Shown here piece after piece: positions 33,410 to 42,587 of a DNA stretch of 64,000 nucleotides; position 1 is the first letter of the stretch; every line of letters starts with the position of its first letter. This stretch comes from Prevotellaceae bacterium UBA6398 (GTDB taxonomy: Bacteria > Bacteroidota > Bacteroidia > Bacteroidales > Bacteroidaceae): contig DJQA01000015.1 of the NCBI GenBank assembly GCA_002437495.1, forward strand, positions 1 through 64,000, written 5' to 3'. Both the position numbers and the translations under genes were made by a program. A model generated the notes under the pieces. That model had not been told where the DNA came from. It searched no databases and was given only the letters and a program-made list of their open reading frames with translations.

Positions 33410-35619
33410 ATTCTTGTAACGCTCTTTACACCGTGTACGGTGCTTAGTTTTTTTGTCAGGGTGTCAACATTACGTGTGCTTCCGGTGGATATGGTGAGTA
33501 TTCCTGAGAATAGCCCGTCTGCGGTGTCTATTCTTATTGAGCGTAGGAGTATGTCCGGCTCCTTGTCGATAATTGAAGACATATTGTTCACAATTCCAAT
33601 GTCATCGTTGCCCACCACCTTGAGCGTTATGATGTATTTCTCTCCACCTTTGCCTGCCCATCGCGCCTTGACAATGCGGTAGCCGTAGCGTTCGCGTAGC
33701 ATTTTGGCGTTTGGACAGCTGCACCGGTGAATTTTGATGCCTCCACCCGAGCTTACGAAACCGAACACTTCGTCGCCGTATATGGGGTGGCAGCATTTGG
33801 CAAGAGTGTAGTCAATGCCCTTTAGGTTGCTGTCTATCACAAGCACGTCTGACGAGTTGCCGTCGGTTTTGGCCTTGTCTTGAAGGTTTAAGTTGAACTC
33901 GTTTGCGCTTATGGTTTGGTTGCGGTCGGGTGCTGTGTGTTCGTTGTTGTACATCCGCTCGTATTGCTCGGCGGCGTCATTTAGCTGTACAGCTCCCGTT
34001 GCCATGGCTTTGAAGAACTCGCTCTGCTCCTTGTATCCAAGCTTTTTTGCTAAATGGCTCAAAATTCCTTCTTCCCATGGTATGTCGCGATTTTTAAGTT
34101 TGCGCTCGAAAGCCTCGCGTGCAAACAGTCCTTCTTTTATGGCTTTTTCGTGTATTGACTGGCGTATTTTACTTTTAGCCCTTGCGGTTACTACGTAATT
34201 AAGCCAGTCGCTGTTTGGCGTTTGTGAGTTTGAGAGTTTTATTTCCACCTGATCGCCGCTTGAAAGTTTGTGGCGTAGCGGAAAGTTTTTGCCGGCGATG
34301 GTAGCTCCAACGCACCGGCTTCCGATGTTTGTGTGTATGCGATAAGCGAAATCAAGCACAGTGGCTCCCGCCGGCAGTTTGTATAGGTCGCCTTTGGGAG
34401 TGAACACGTATATTTCATCGTCTTTTAGGTCGCGCTTGAATTGATTTATTATATGAACGTCATCGCCTGTTTCGAGAATGGAGCGAATTTCGCCTATCCA
34501 TTCGTCTATTCCGCTTTCACCGCTTTTTATGCCTTTGTATCTCCAGTGTGCCGCAAGCCCGTACTCGGCCACGGTGTCCATGCGTTCGGTGCGTATTTGA
34601 ACTTCCACCCACTTGTTTTGCGGGCCAAGCACCGTGATGTGAAGGCTTTCGTAACCGTTGCTTTTTGGTACGCTCAGCCAGTCGCGCAGACGCTTGGGAT
34701 TTGGCTGGTACATGTCGGTGATGATGCTGTAAACCTGCCAGCATTCAAGCTTTTCCTTTTCGGGCGGGCAGTCTAAGATAATCCTTATGGCAAACAGGTC
34801 GTAAACGCCTTCGAAGCCGCAGTGCTGGCGTTTCATTTTTTGCCAAATTGAGTGTATGCTCTTTGTGCGCCCTTTTATGTGGAACTTAAGCCCTGCCTGT
34901 GCAAGCTTATCGTTTATCGGACCTATAAATCCGGCGATATATGCATCGCGTGCGCTCTTTGTGGCGTTCAGTTTTTCGCGTATAAGGTAGTATGCATCGT
35001 GCTCAAGATATTTTACGGCGAGATCCTCAAGTTCGCTTTTGATTTTATAAAGCCCCAGTTTATGGGCAATAGGAGCGTAAAGAAACTCTGCTTCTCTTGC
35101 CACGCGGTTTCGCGCTTCCTTGTCCTCCACATCGCGTATGCGCCTCATGGTTGCAAGCCTGTCTGCCGTCATGATTAATACAACTCTCATGTCTTCTGCG
35201 AAACTTACGAGCAGGTTGCGGAAATTTTCGGTTTCTACGGCGGGTGTTTTATCATAAAGTCCTTTTACTCTTTCCAGCCCGGCCACAATGCTTGAAATAT
35301 CGCTGCCGAATTTTTTTTCCACGTCTTCGCTTGCCGTGCCGTCGGCCTCATAAAACGGCGCAATAAGGCATCCGATCATCGTTGTGCCGTCAAGCCTCAT
35401 TTCATCGCCGAGGATTATGGCTGTTTCAAGGGCGGTAACAATGGGATTGAAGCCAAAAACATCCCGCTGTATGTTTTTGTTTTTCACGGCATCGGTTATG
35501 TAGTTGCGTATATTGCGGAAGCCGAGACGTGAAACGGTTTGAGGTGAAATTTTCACGAACTTTCTGACAAGTGTCAAAGTTTGTTTGCGCTCGCTGTCTG
35601 TAAGAAAGGTCTTAGGCAT
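33406..35619 (-). CDS. relA: RelA-type (p)ppGpp synthetase with degenerate HD hydrolase domain
   Basis: The protein is about 737 aa from ATG 35619 (MPKTFLTDSERKQ). In the N-terminal region the HD hydrolase motif is lost: where hydrolases have LHDVVEDT this protein has CLIAPFYEADGT, and the first His and the later Asn of ADRLHNMR are replaced (NPIVTALET; ADRLATMR). The synthetase domain is intact (GRTKSIHSIWQKMKR, DLFAIRIIL, PKSNGYESLHITVLGP, VEVQIRTERMD, AEYGLAAHWRYK). TGS (VFTPKGDLYKLPAGAT), CC/Zn-finger-like (KCCHPIYGDEVFG) and ACT domains follow. It makes (p)ppGpp in the stringent response but probably cannot degrade it. It is followed, with 4-bp overlap, by the DUF5686 gene. Confidence 0.9.
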   Translation of the reverse strand: MPKTFLTDSERKQTLTLVRKFVKISPQTVSRLGFRNIRNYITDAVKNKNIQRDVFGFNPIVTALETAIILGDEMRLDGTTMIGCLIAPFYEADGTASEDVEKKFGSDISSIVAGLERVKGLYDKTPAVETENFRNLLVSFAEDMRVVLIMTADRLATMRRIRDVEDKEARNRVAREAEFLYAPIAHKLGLYKIKSELEDLAVKYLEHDAYYLIREKLNATKSARDAYIAGFIGPINDKLAQAGLKFHIKGRTKSIHSIWQKMKRQHCGFEGVYDLFAIRIILDCPPEKEKLECWQVYSIITDMYQPNPKRLRDWLSVPKSNGYESLHITVLGPQNKWVEVQIRTERMDTVAEYGLAAHWRYKGIKSGESGIDEWIGEIRSILETGDDVHIINQFKRDLKDDEIYVFTPKGDLYKLPAGATVLDFAYRIHTNIGSRCVGATIAGKNFPLRHKLSSGDQVEIKLSNSQTPNSDWLNYVVTARAKSKIRQSIHEKAIKEGLFAREAFERKLKNRDIPWEEGILSHLAKKLGYKEQSEFFKAMATGAVQLNDAAEQYERMYNNEHTAPDRNQTISANEFNLNLQDKAKTDGNSSDVLVIDSNLKGIDYTLAKCCHPIYGDEVFGFVSSGGGIKIHRCSCPNAKMLRERYGYRIVKARWAGKGGEKYIITLKVVGNDDIGIVNNMSSIIDKEPDILLRSIRIDTADGLFSGILTISTGSTRNVDTLTKKLSTVHGVKSVTRI

Positions 35620-35701
35620 GATTTCCAAGTTTTCTGTTCCAAGAGCAAAGATAATCACTTTTCGTTCAACGGCTCGCTGCGGTATTTGCGAAAGTGTTTT
35701 T

Positions 35702-36424
35702 TTACTTCACGGTTTTTCTGTCGAGGTACTCGAGCAGGGCCGGGCGGTAGGGGCGTGAAACGCTAAGGTGTTTGTTTCCCACAACCACGGTGTCGCCTTC
35801 GAGCATTGATATTTTGTCAAGGGCTATGATGTGAGAGCGGTGAATGCGCATGAATTTATCGGCGGGCAGAGTTTGTGCCAGCGATTGCATTGTGGTTATG
35901 GTATAAATGGGGGTTTTGCGCCCTACGGTGTATATCATTGCGTAGTCTTTCAAGGCTTCAATGTATTCGATTTCATCAAGTGCCACGGCAATGAGTTTAT
36001 GCTCACTGCGAACGTATATTTTGTTGCTTTCTCCGTGCTTTTGTGCGCTTTCGGCTTTTTTTCGGAGCTCGAACCACTTTAAAGCCTTGTTTGCGGCATT
36101 CATGAAATCTGTGAAACTAATGGGTTTCAGCAAATAGTCGAGTGCCTGCGAGCGGTAGCTTTCTATTGCGTATTCGCTGAAGGCGGTGGTGAACACTACT
36201 TTTATGTGTGCGTCTATGATTTTGGAAAACTCCAATCCGTTCAAGTCGGGCATCTGTATGTCGAGAAACAATAGTTGCGTGCCGTCTTCCTTTATTCGTG
36301 CCAAAGCCTCTATGGCGCTTGTGTATTTGCCGGTGAGTTTCAAAAACGGCACGCGGCCCACATAGTTTTCCAAAAGTTCGAGCGCGAGCGGCTCGTCATC
36401 GATTATTGCGCAGTTGATGTACAT
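35702..36424 (-). CDS. LytTR-family response regulator
   Basis: The protein is 240 aa. The receiver domain has the acidic pair CAIIDDEP, the phospho-acceptor Asp in LFLDIQMPDLNG (about residue 55), the Thr in VFTTAFSEYA and the Lys in YLLKPISF. A C-terminal LytTR DNA-binding domain follows (KIYVRSEHKLIAVALDEIEY; MRIHRSHIIALDKI). It works with the kinase encoded just upstream; the start codon lies 22 bp inside that gene. The target is unknown, but such pairs often govern envelope or polysaccharide genes. Confidence 0.93.
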   Translation of the reverse strand: MYINCAIIDDEPLALELLENYVGRVPFLKLTGKYTSAIEALARIKEDGTQLLFLDIQMPDLNGLEFSKIIDAHIKVVFTTAFSEYAIESYRSQALDYLLKPISFTDFMNAANKALKWFELRKKAESAQKHGESNKIYVRSEHKLIAVALDEIEYIEALKDYAMIYTVGRKTPIYTITTMQSLAQTLPADKFMRIHRSHIIALDKISMLEGDTVVVGNKHLSVSRPYRPALLEYLDRKTVK

Positions 36425-37515
36425 AAGTCGTTCTTGGTTTGTATTATGAGGTGGGAGCTGTATCTTTTACCGTCTGCGCTCACGCCTCTTTGCCAATGGT
36501 AGCGTTGGGGGTATATGTTCTCAAGGCGTTGTGCCAGGTTTTGCAGCCCTATGCCTCCGGGTGAGAGTTCTTTTGCGCTTTTAGGAAAGTTCGAGTTTTC
36601 GCAGAAAAAGTCAACAACCCCATCGGTGGTTGAACGCAGAGAAATGTTTATGAAACTTTTTTCCGATAGGTTAACCCCATGTTTGAATGCGTTTTCCACA
36701 AGCGGCATGAACAGCAGCGGTGCTATTTTAAGCTTGTTGTTTGCGTTGCTGTCTAATTTAACGTTTATGTCCACGTTAGCCGCAGTGCGCATGCGCATAA
36801 GGTTTATGTATGATTTAAGAAAGTCGGTTTCTTTTGACAACAGCGTGAGTTGCGTTTGGTTGTCGTATAGCAGGTATCTCAGAAGGCGCGACAGTTCCTG
36901 TATTGCCTTTTGCGCCTTTTCGGTGTCAAACATTGTCAGTGCGTAAATGTTGTTCAGGGTGTTAAGAAGAAAGTGCGGGCTTATTTGGTTGCGTAGGTTT
37001 TTTAGTTCGGCATTTCTTCTGCCGAGTTCCGCCTCTTTTCTTGCGCTTTCAGCTTTGTGCCAGCTGCGGCTCAGCCTTGTTGCAACTCCGAAAACGGCCA
37101 CAATTGCCATGGCAACTATGTCTCTCGCCACGAAAAGCCAGCGTGCCGGCACGTTGTGCAGATCGTGGGGGTTTGGTTGCGGGGCCGGAATGAATTTTGC
37201 AAACATTTCCTGAATGCACGCCACCGTTACGGCAATCAGAATTATCTCCACAACAAAGAATAGTTGCCTGCGGTTGTGCATGAACAGTTTGGGCACAAGC
37301 ACAAAGTAGTTTGTGTAGAACACGGCGAACATCATCAGCGGCATGAAGCAGCCGCGCACATAGTCTTTGAAGTAAATATGGGTCTGGCCGTGATTGAAAA
37401 TCAACGGCGAGGCAAACACGAAGAGCCATGCCAGCACGTGCATCAGCACCTCTGCTGTGCCCGAACCGCCATGGCGGCTTTTGGTTGTATTCGTGTCAAA
37501 GTTAATCTGTTCCAT
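36403..37515 (-). CDS. LytS-like sensor histidine kinase (His_kinase family)
   Basis: The protein is 370 aa. Four hydrophobic segments lie in the first 150 residues (VLAWLFVFASPLIF; MPLMMFAVFYTNYFV; LFFVVEIILIAVTVACI; IVAMAIVAVFGVA). A coiled coil precedes the phospho-acceptor block LRNQISPHFLLNTLNNIYAL (His near residue 186). The ATPase has PLVENAFKHGV and SPGGIGLQNLAQRL. It is the cognate kinase of the LytTR regulator with which it overlaps by 22 bp. A -7 box TAAATTTG is at 37527-37534. Confidence 0.92.
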   Translation of the reverse strand: MEQINFDTNTTKSRHGGSGTAEVLMHVLAWLFVFASPLIFNHGQTHIYFKDYVRGCFMPLMMFAVFYTNYFVLVPKLFMHNRRQLFFVVEIILIAVTVACIQEMFAKFIPAPQPNPHDLHNVPARWLFVARDIVAMAIVAVFGVATRLSRSWHKAESARKEAELGRRNAELKNLRNQISPHFLLNTLNNIYALTMFDTEKAQKAIQELSRLLRYLLYDNQTQLTLLSKETDFLKSYINLMRMRTAANVDINVKLDSNANNKLKIAPLLFMPLVENAFKHGVNLSEKSFINISLRSTTDGVVDFFCENSNFPKSAKELSPGGIGLQNLAQRLENIYPQRYHWQRGVSADGKRYSSHLIIQTKNDLCTSTAQ

Positions 37516-37693
37516 GTTTGTTAATGCAAATTTAGCAAGAAAAGCTTAAGCTCATGGGGGTTAGGTTCGGTCGGCTTTGTGGCCGGGAAAAGTGCGTATG
37601 TTGTGAAAAACGCATAACGTTTTGGCTTACAGTAAAATAAGTAGGTGAGGCGTTTTTGTTGCAGTGGCTTGTTTTTCAGTGTGTTGCGAGTGT

Positions 37694-37779
37694 GAAAAAT
37701 TAGGTCTGATGTAATTTTTACTATGTCCGATGTAGATTTTTCTACATCAGACATAGTTATTTTTATTTCAGATGAAATT
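37694..37779 (+). repeat. 21-bp phased palindrome array, copy 8 (4 units)
   Basis: Unit centres are at 37707, 37728, 37749 and, in a diverged unit ATTTC-A-GATGAAAT, 37770. It lies between the two-component operon and the 3' end of the efflux operon; the upstream flank has TTTTTCAGTGTGTTGCGAG. Confidence 0.95.
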
Positions 37780-37822
37780 TTCCGTGCCGTTCACTTCGGG
37801 GCGATTTTTCACGCGTGAACCG

Positions 37823-39058
37823 TTATTCATATCTTATAGCCTCGATGGGATCCATGCATGCGGCTTTCTTGGCGGGATACCAGCCGAAGAAGATTCCCGT
37901 GGCCGAGCACACCACAAAGCTTATGAGAACGCTCCACGGCTGTATTACGATGGGCCATTTGGCGAACATGTTTACTCCGAGCGAGGCCAGTATGCCGAAA
38001 ACAACTCCTATAATGCCGCCGGTAACGCTTAGCAACACGGCTTCTATGAGAAATTGGTTGAGGATGTCGATACCGCGTGCGCCCACAGACATTCGCAGGC
38101 CTATTTCCCGTGTTCGTTCGGTTACAGACACATACATAATGTTCATAATGCCTATACCGCCAACAATCAGCGAAATGCAGGCCACAACCAAAAGCAGCGT
38201 GGTCATAAGGTCGCTTGTTGAGTTCATCATCGATGAAAGTTCCTTTTGCGAGCGTATGGTGAAGTCGTCATCATACGTTCCGTCTTCGCCTTTCTTTATT
38301 TTGTGGCACTCGCGCAAAAGGTTTGATATATCGTCAATGGCCTTGTCTGTAATGTCTTCGGTAATAGCCGATGCGTTTATGCCTTGCAGGTAGGTAACGG
38401 CCAGCACACGTTTCATTATGGTTGTGTATGGCGCAAGCACCACATCGTCCTGGTCCATGCCGAACGAGTTGTAGCCTTTCGACTTCAGCACACCTATGAC
38501 TTTCAGGGGAATGGAGTTGAACCTTATCACCCTGCCAACAGGGTCGCTTCCGTCAGGGAACAGGTTGTCCTTGACGGTTTTCCCGATAATGCACACCTTT
38601 GCGCTTGTCTTTATGTCGTCATCGGTGAATTTGTCCCCTTCCTCTACCGTAAGTTGGCGTATGGTGAGATAGTCGTTGTTTATTCCGTAAACGGTTGAAG
38701 GCGTGTTGTTGTTGCCGTTTATGAACTGCCCCAAACTGTTAACGCTCGGACTTATTGCGGCAAGAAACTTTGCGTTGTCTACAAGATACTGGAAATCCTT
38801 AAGTTTAAGCGACTGCATTTCGCTTGCATCCTGACGCACTCCGCCCGGTCCGTTGTCCTGCCCCGGGCGAATCATTATCATGTTCGAACCCATTTCGGAT
38901 ATTTGTTTCTGTATGCTCTTTTTCGAGCCTTGCCCTATGGCGAGCATGGTAATTACCGATGCCACGCCGATGATAATTCCCAACATTGTTAGGAAAGAGC
39001 GCAACTTGTTGGCGGCAATTGCGCGGAATGCTATTTGGAATAGATTTTTAACGTTCAT
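37823..39058 (-). CDS. MacB-type ABC transporter permease (FtsX domain)
   Basis: The protein is 411 aa. The N-terminal helix (NKLRSFLTMLGIIIGVASVITM) is followed by a large MacB periplasmic core domain (MIMIRPGQ ... YLTIRQLTVEEGDKFTD). Three C-terminal helices carry the FtsX fold (LLLVVACISLIVGGIGIMNIM, LSVTGGIIGVVFGILASLGV, ISFVVCSATGIFFG). It partners with the ATPase encoded 3 bp upstream and with the MacA and TolC components in a tripartite exporter. MacB complexes use mechanotransmission to expel antibiotics, peptides or lipids; the substrate here is unknown. Confidence 0.93.
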   Translation of the reverse strand: MNVKNLFQIAFRAIAANKLRSFLTMLGIIIGVASVITMLAIGQGSKKSIQKQISEMGSNMIMIRPGQDNGPGGVRQDASEMQSLKLKDFQYLVDNAKFLAAISPSVNSLGQFINGNNNTPSTVYGINNDYLTIRQLTVEEGDKFTDDDIKTSAKVCIIGKTVKDNLFPDGSDPVGRVIRFNSIPLKVIGVLKSKGYNSFGMDQDDVVLAPYTTIMKRVLAVTYLQGINASAITEDITDKAIDDISNLLRECHKIKKGEDGTYDDDFTIRSQKELSSMMNSTSDLMTTLLLVVACISLIVGGIGIMNIMYVSVTERTREIGLRMSVGARGIDILNQFLIEAVLLSVTGGIIGVVFGILASLGVNMFAKWPIVIQPWSVLISFVVCSATGIFFGWYPAKKAACMDPIEAIRYE

Positions 39059-39061
39059 GTT

Positions 39062-39835
39062 TTATTCGTCTTTTGGTACAGGCAGCGATTTCAGCGTGTC
39101 GGCGGCAGAGAGGATGTTTTCGTTTTGTTTGTCGGCGCGTATAAGCCCATCGCGCAGGGTTATGGTACGGCTGCTGTATGAGGCTATTTCCGGATTGTGG
39201 GTAACGAATATTATGGTCATTCCATCGGCGTGGAGCTCTTGAAAAAGTGTAAGAATTTCAAACGAAGTGCGTGTGTCGAGATTTCCGGTAGCCTCATCGG
39301 CAAGCAAAACCGATGGGGTGTTGACCAATGCCCGCGCAATGGCCACCCTCTGCATTTGCCCGCCGGACATTTGGTTGCTTTTGTGGTAAAGCCTGTCGCC
39401 AAGCCCCACGCGCTGCAAAGCTTTCACAGAGCGGTCGAACCTTTCTTTTGCGCTTACCGTGGGGTTGTACATAAGCGGCAGCTCCACATTCTCCACCGAT
39501 GTTGTTTTGGGCAGAAGATTGTAGTTTTGGAACACGAAGCCTATTTTGCGGTTTCTGAGAATAGCACGTTGGTTGCGGCTCATTTGCCTGACAGGCACTC
39601 CGTCAAGGAGGTATTCCCCGCTTGAAGGAGTGTCGAGGCAGCCAAGTTGGTTAAGAAGCGTTGACTTTCCCGAACCGGATGTTCCCATTATAGTAACAAA
39701 CTCGCCTTCGTGTATTTTGAACGACACTCCCCGCAGAGCGTGGACAATTTCATCGCCCACAAGGAACTCTCGCTTCACATCGCGCAGTTCTATTACGGTT
39801 CTGTTGCTTGAGTAATCCATTTTTATTCGCGTCAT
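39062..39835 (-). CDS. MacB/LolD-type ABC transporter ATPase
   Basis: The protein is 257 aa. Walker A GTSGSGKSTLLNQLG, signature MSGGQMQRVAIARALV, Walker B VLLADEATGNLD and the switch His in IFVTHNPEIA are all present. The LolD/MacB family powers mechanotransmission exporters. The ATG at 39835 overlaps the end of the adaptor gene by 4 bp (ATGA), so this start is preferred. Confidence 0.95.
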   Translation of the reverse strand: MTRIKMDYSSNRTVIELRDVKREFLVGDEIVHALRGVSFKIHEGEFVTIMGTSGSGKSTLLNQLGCLDTPSSGEYLLDGVPVRQMSRNQRAILRNRKIGFVFQNYNLLPKTTSVENVELPLMYNPTVSAKERFDRSVKALQRVGLGDRLYHKSNQMSGGQMQRVAIARALVNTPSVLLADEATGNLDTRTSFEILTLFQELHADGMTIIFVTHNPEIASYSSRTITLRDGLIRADKQNENILSAADTLKSLPVPKDE

Positions 39836-41046
39836 TTGCCTTTCTTGTTGTTCTTGCCTCTCGGACCGGGGGCGAACGGACTTCTCTCGCCATCCCCGTC
39901 GGCATCTGCCTCTTCGTCAATGTCGGTTTTCGCCTTAGAGCCTGTTATTATCACAGCTCCCTGACTTATGCCGCCTAAAATTTGTGTGCGTATCCCGTTG
40001 GTCATTCCCACTTTTACCGGATAGGCCTTCAGTACGTTGCCTTCTTTTTTCCAAACTTTGTTCAGCCCATTGCAGTCCTTTATTTTCTCACCTTTGTTTA
40101 TGGTTTCCTTCGCAGGAGTGAAGTGCAGGGCTTTCGATGGTACGCTTAGTACATTGTGCACCTCTTTTGTAAAGATGTTTACGTTTGCCGTGAGTTTTGG
40201 CTTCAACTTTAAATCTTTGTTTGGGGCGGAAATAACCACTTCGTATGTAACAACGTTGCTTTCCTCTTCTCCTTGCTGGCGAACTTGAGTAACAATTCCT
40301 TCAAAGGTGTCGTCGGGATAAGTGTCAACCGTGAAGCTTACCCTTTGCCCTTCGCGCACTTCTCCTATGTCTGCTTCGTCAACATCGGCTATCACGCGCA
40401 TGTCTGTAAGGTCGTGGGCTATGGTGAAAAGCGTAGGAGTGCTGAAACTTGATGCAACCGTTTGGCCTTCCTCAATGTCTTTGCTCAAAACCACACCGTC
40501 GATGGGCGACGTAATGGTGGCGTAGCCGAGGTTTGTTTGTGCGCGGCTAACATTTTGTTGTTGTCCCCTGTATGTTTCAAGAGCCTTATTGTAGTTGAGC
40601 TTAGCCGTATCGTATTCATCATCGCTGACAAATCCTTTTTTGTGAAGGTCTTTAATTCTTTTCAGGTTTGTTGTTTGGTAGGTCAGCTCACTTTTTGCGC
40701 TTGCCAGATTTGCTTTCGCGCTTGCGAGTTCGCTTTCAAGGTTAGTGCGGTCGAGCTCTGCAATAACCTGTCCCTTTTTAACTATGCTGTTGTAGTCAAC
40801 GTATATTTTGCTAATTATGCCGCTCACCTGTGTACCAACCTCAACTTCATTAACAGGTTCGATTGTTCCGGTTGCTGTTACGGTGGTGCTTATCGTGGCG
40901 GGTTCAACCTTTGCTGTTTCGTAGATTATGTTCAGCCTGTCTTTGTCTCCGTCCGAAGTGATGCTTACGATTGCAATTACGGCTGCCAGCAATGCTATAA
41001 TCGCTAACGCAATTTTGATTTTAGCTTTCTTTGTCATGATATTCAT
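39832..41046 (-). CDS. MacA-type periplasmic adaptor (HlyD/RND family)
   Basis: The protein is 404 aa. An N-terminal membrane anchor (KIKIALAIIALLAAVIAIVS) precedes a lipoyl-like domain (VEVGTQVSGIISKIYVDYNS, later GYATITSPIDGVVLSKDIEEG), a coiled-coil hairpin in between (LESELASAKANLASAKSE), and beta-barrel and membrane-proximal domains. The tail is Asp/Glu- then Lys/Gly-rich. It bridges the inner-membrane ABC pump and the TolC channel. It starts 16 bp after the tolC-like gene. Confidence 0.93.
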   Translation of the reverse strand: MNIMTKKAKIKIALAIIALLAAVIAIVSITSDGDKDRLNIIYETAKVEPATISTTVTATGTIEPVNEVEVGTQVSGIISKIYVDYNSIVKKGQVIAELDRTNLESELASAKANLASAKSELTYQTTNLKRIKDLHKKGFVSDDEYDTAKLNYNKALETYRGQQQNVSRAQTNLGYATITSPIDGVVLSKDIEEGQTVASSFSTPTLFTIAHDLTDMRVIADVDEADIGEVREGQRVSFTVDTYPDDTFEGIVTQVRQQGEEESNVVTYEVVISAPNKDLKLKPKLTANVNIFTKEVHNVLSVPSKALHFTPAKETINKGEKIKDCNGLNKVWKKEGNVLKAYPVKVGMTNGIRTQILGGISQGAVIITGSKAKTDIDEEADADGDGERSPFAPGPRGKNNKKGK

Positions 41047-41062
41047 TATTAATGTTTTTCTA

Positions 41063-42421
41063 TTATATATTAAGAACTCCGCCGCTGTAGAATTTCAGAA
41101 GTTGTGTGTTCAGAACGGTTGTGTACTTGCTTTCGAGCATTTCCTGTTCGGCTTGCAAAAGGCTTGTACGTGCACTGGTGAGTTCGATTACGTTTTTAAG
41201 CCCCACTTTGAACTGCTCGGCTATGGAGTTGTAGTTCTCTTCCTGACTGTACACGTTGCTTTGCGCTGCAATATACCTTTGGCGGTTGCTGGTAGCGTTT
41301 TGCCAGTAACGCTCTATGGAACTGTATAGCTGCTTTTGCTTGTCTTGCAGGTCGAGTTCCGCAGAGGTGCGGCTGTATTTTGCTTTTTCTACGGCACTCT
41401 TGGTTTCGCGGTTGTCGAGTATTGGTATGCTGAGCGTAACTCCCACGCTTCCGGTAAGGTTGTATTTCATTTGGTTGCCGAAGTTGTTTTGTGTGCCTGT
41501 CATGTGGTTGTCTCCTATTCCTGCGCTTAGACTTACGGTGGGCATATATCCGGCTTTTGCTATTTTCAGTTGCAGGTCGGATGCGTTAATGCTTTCCTTT
41601 CCCATGAGTATCTCGGGGCGGTTTTGTAGTGCTTGGCCATATACATCAAGTTTGGCAGGAATGTCGGCGAGCGCAGCGTTGCCGTCAATGCTCACGGTAG
41701 AAATGTCCATGCTGCTTCCCGGCTGTAGCTCGAGAAGCTGTCGCAGTTCAAGAAGATATTGGTCAACCACGGTTTGGGAGTTAACAACGTTGTATCTTGA
41801 TTCGTTTTTGGCGGCTTCGAGTTGCTTTACCTCGCTGCGGCTCATTTTGCCGTGCTCCAGCATCTCTTCGCCGCGGGCGTGGGCCAGCGAGTCTTTGGAA
41901 TATATGCTTTTGTTCACTCTCACGGCCTCCTTGGAATAGAGTATCTGCACATAGTATTGCATTATCTGCTCCTGTATTGTGTTGGCTTCCACTTGCGTTT
42001 GTAGTTTTGCCACGGCGAGGTCAGATTTGCGGGCCTTGATGGTGTTTTGGTTTATTCCGCCGTTCCATACGTTCCAGCGTGCGTTTATGCCGTAGCTTCC
42101 GCTCTCGGTGGCTTTGTTGCTGCTGCTCGACGTAATTGAGCCGTTAACGAAGTTGCCTGCCGTTTCTTGAAAAGGACGGTAGTTTACTGATTGCGTCATG
42201 CTTGCCGAAAGGCTCGGAAGCAGTGCGGCCTTGGCCTTGCTTAGGTCGGTGGCGGCCGAGGCTTCGTTAACCTTGCTCTTTTTCACCGAAATGTTGTTTT
42301 CCAAGGCATAGTCCAGGCATTCTTGCAGCGACCACACTTTTGTGTCTTGGGCAATGATGTCTGCGGTTGCGAGCATTGGCATAACCAGAAAGAGTAACGT
42401 TTTCAAAAGTCTGTTCATCAT
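41063..42421 (-). CDS. TolC-family outer-membrane efflux protein
   Basis: The protein is 452 aa with a signal peptide (MMNRLLKTLLFLVMPMLATADIIA). Two repeated halves of long helices (WSLQECLDYALENNISVKKS at the start; SAVEKAKYSRTSAELDLQDK later) and short strands fit the TolC outer-membrane factor fold. It forms the exit duct for the MacA-MacB complex encoded downstream. It is the first gene of this four-gene operon. Confidence 0.94.
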   Translation of the reverse strand: MMNRLLKTLLFLVMPMLATADIIAQDTKVWSLQECLDYALENNISVKKSKVNEASAATDLSKAKAALLPSLSASMTQSVNYRPFQETAGNFVNGSITSSSSNKATESGSYGINARWNVWNGGINQNTIKARKSDLAVAKLQTQVEANTIQEQIMQYYVQILYSKEAVRVNKSIYSKDSLAHARGEEMLEHGKMSRSEVKQLEAAKNESRYNVVNSQTVVDQYLLELRQLLELQPGSSMDISTVSIDGNAALADIPAKLDVYGQALQNRPEILMGKESINASDLQLKIAKAGYMPTVSLSAGIGDNHMTGTQNNFGNQMKYNLTGSVGVTLSIPILDNRETKSAVEKAKYSRTSAELDLQDKQKQLYSSIERYWQNATSNRQRYIAAQSNVYSQEENYNSIAEQFKVGLKNVIELTSARTSLLQAEQEMLESKYTTVLNTQLLKFYSGGVLNI

Positions 42422-42519
42422 TGTTTTGTTGATTGTTGCTTTGTTGCTGCAAAAGTATTGATTAAAAGTGTTTTATATGGAAGGTAAAATGCGGTTTTGT
42501 CAAAAAAAACGACCAAATC

Positions 42520-42550
42520 ATTGTGCAGACCGACCAAACAGCTAATTTTG
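42520..42550 (+). promoter_or_regulatory. Bacteroides-type promoter of ribE
   Basis: ATTG (42520-42523), 19-bp spacer, TAATTTTG (42543-42550). It ends 37 bp before the ribE start codon. No FMN riboswitch is visible in the short leader. Confidence 0.75.
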
Positions 42551-42587
42551 CAGACGAAAATTTGAACAACAACAAAGAATTGAAGCC

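Noticed and set aside
42422..42587. FMN riboswitch before ribE
   Set aside because: The leader between the promoter and start is under 40 nt, far too short, and lacks the conserved RFN elements.
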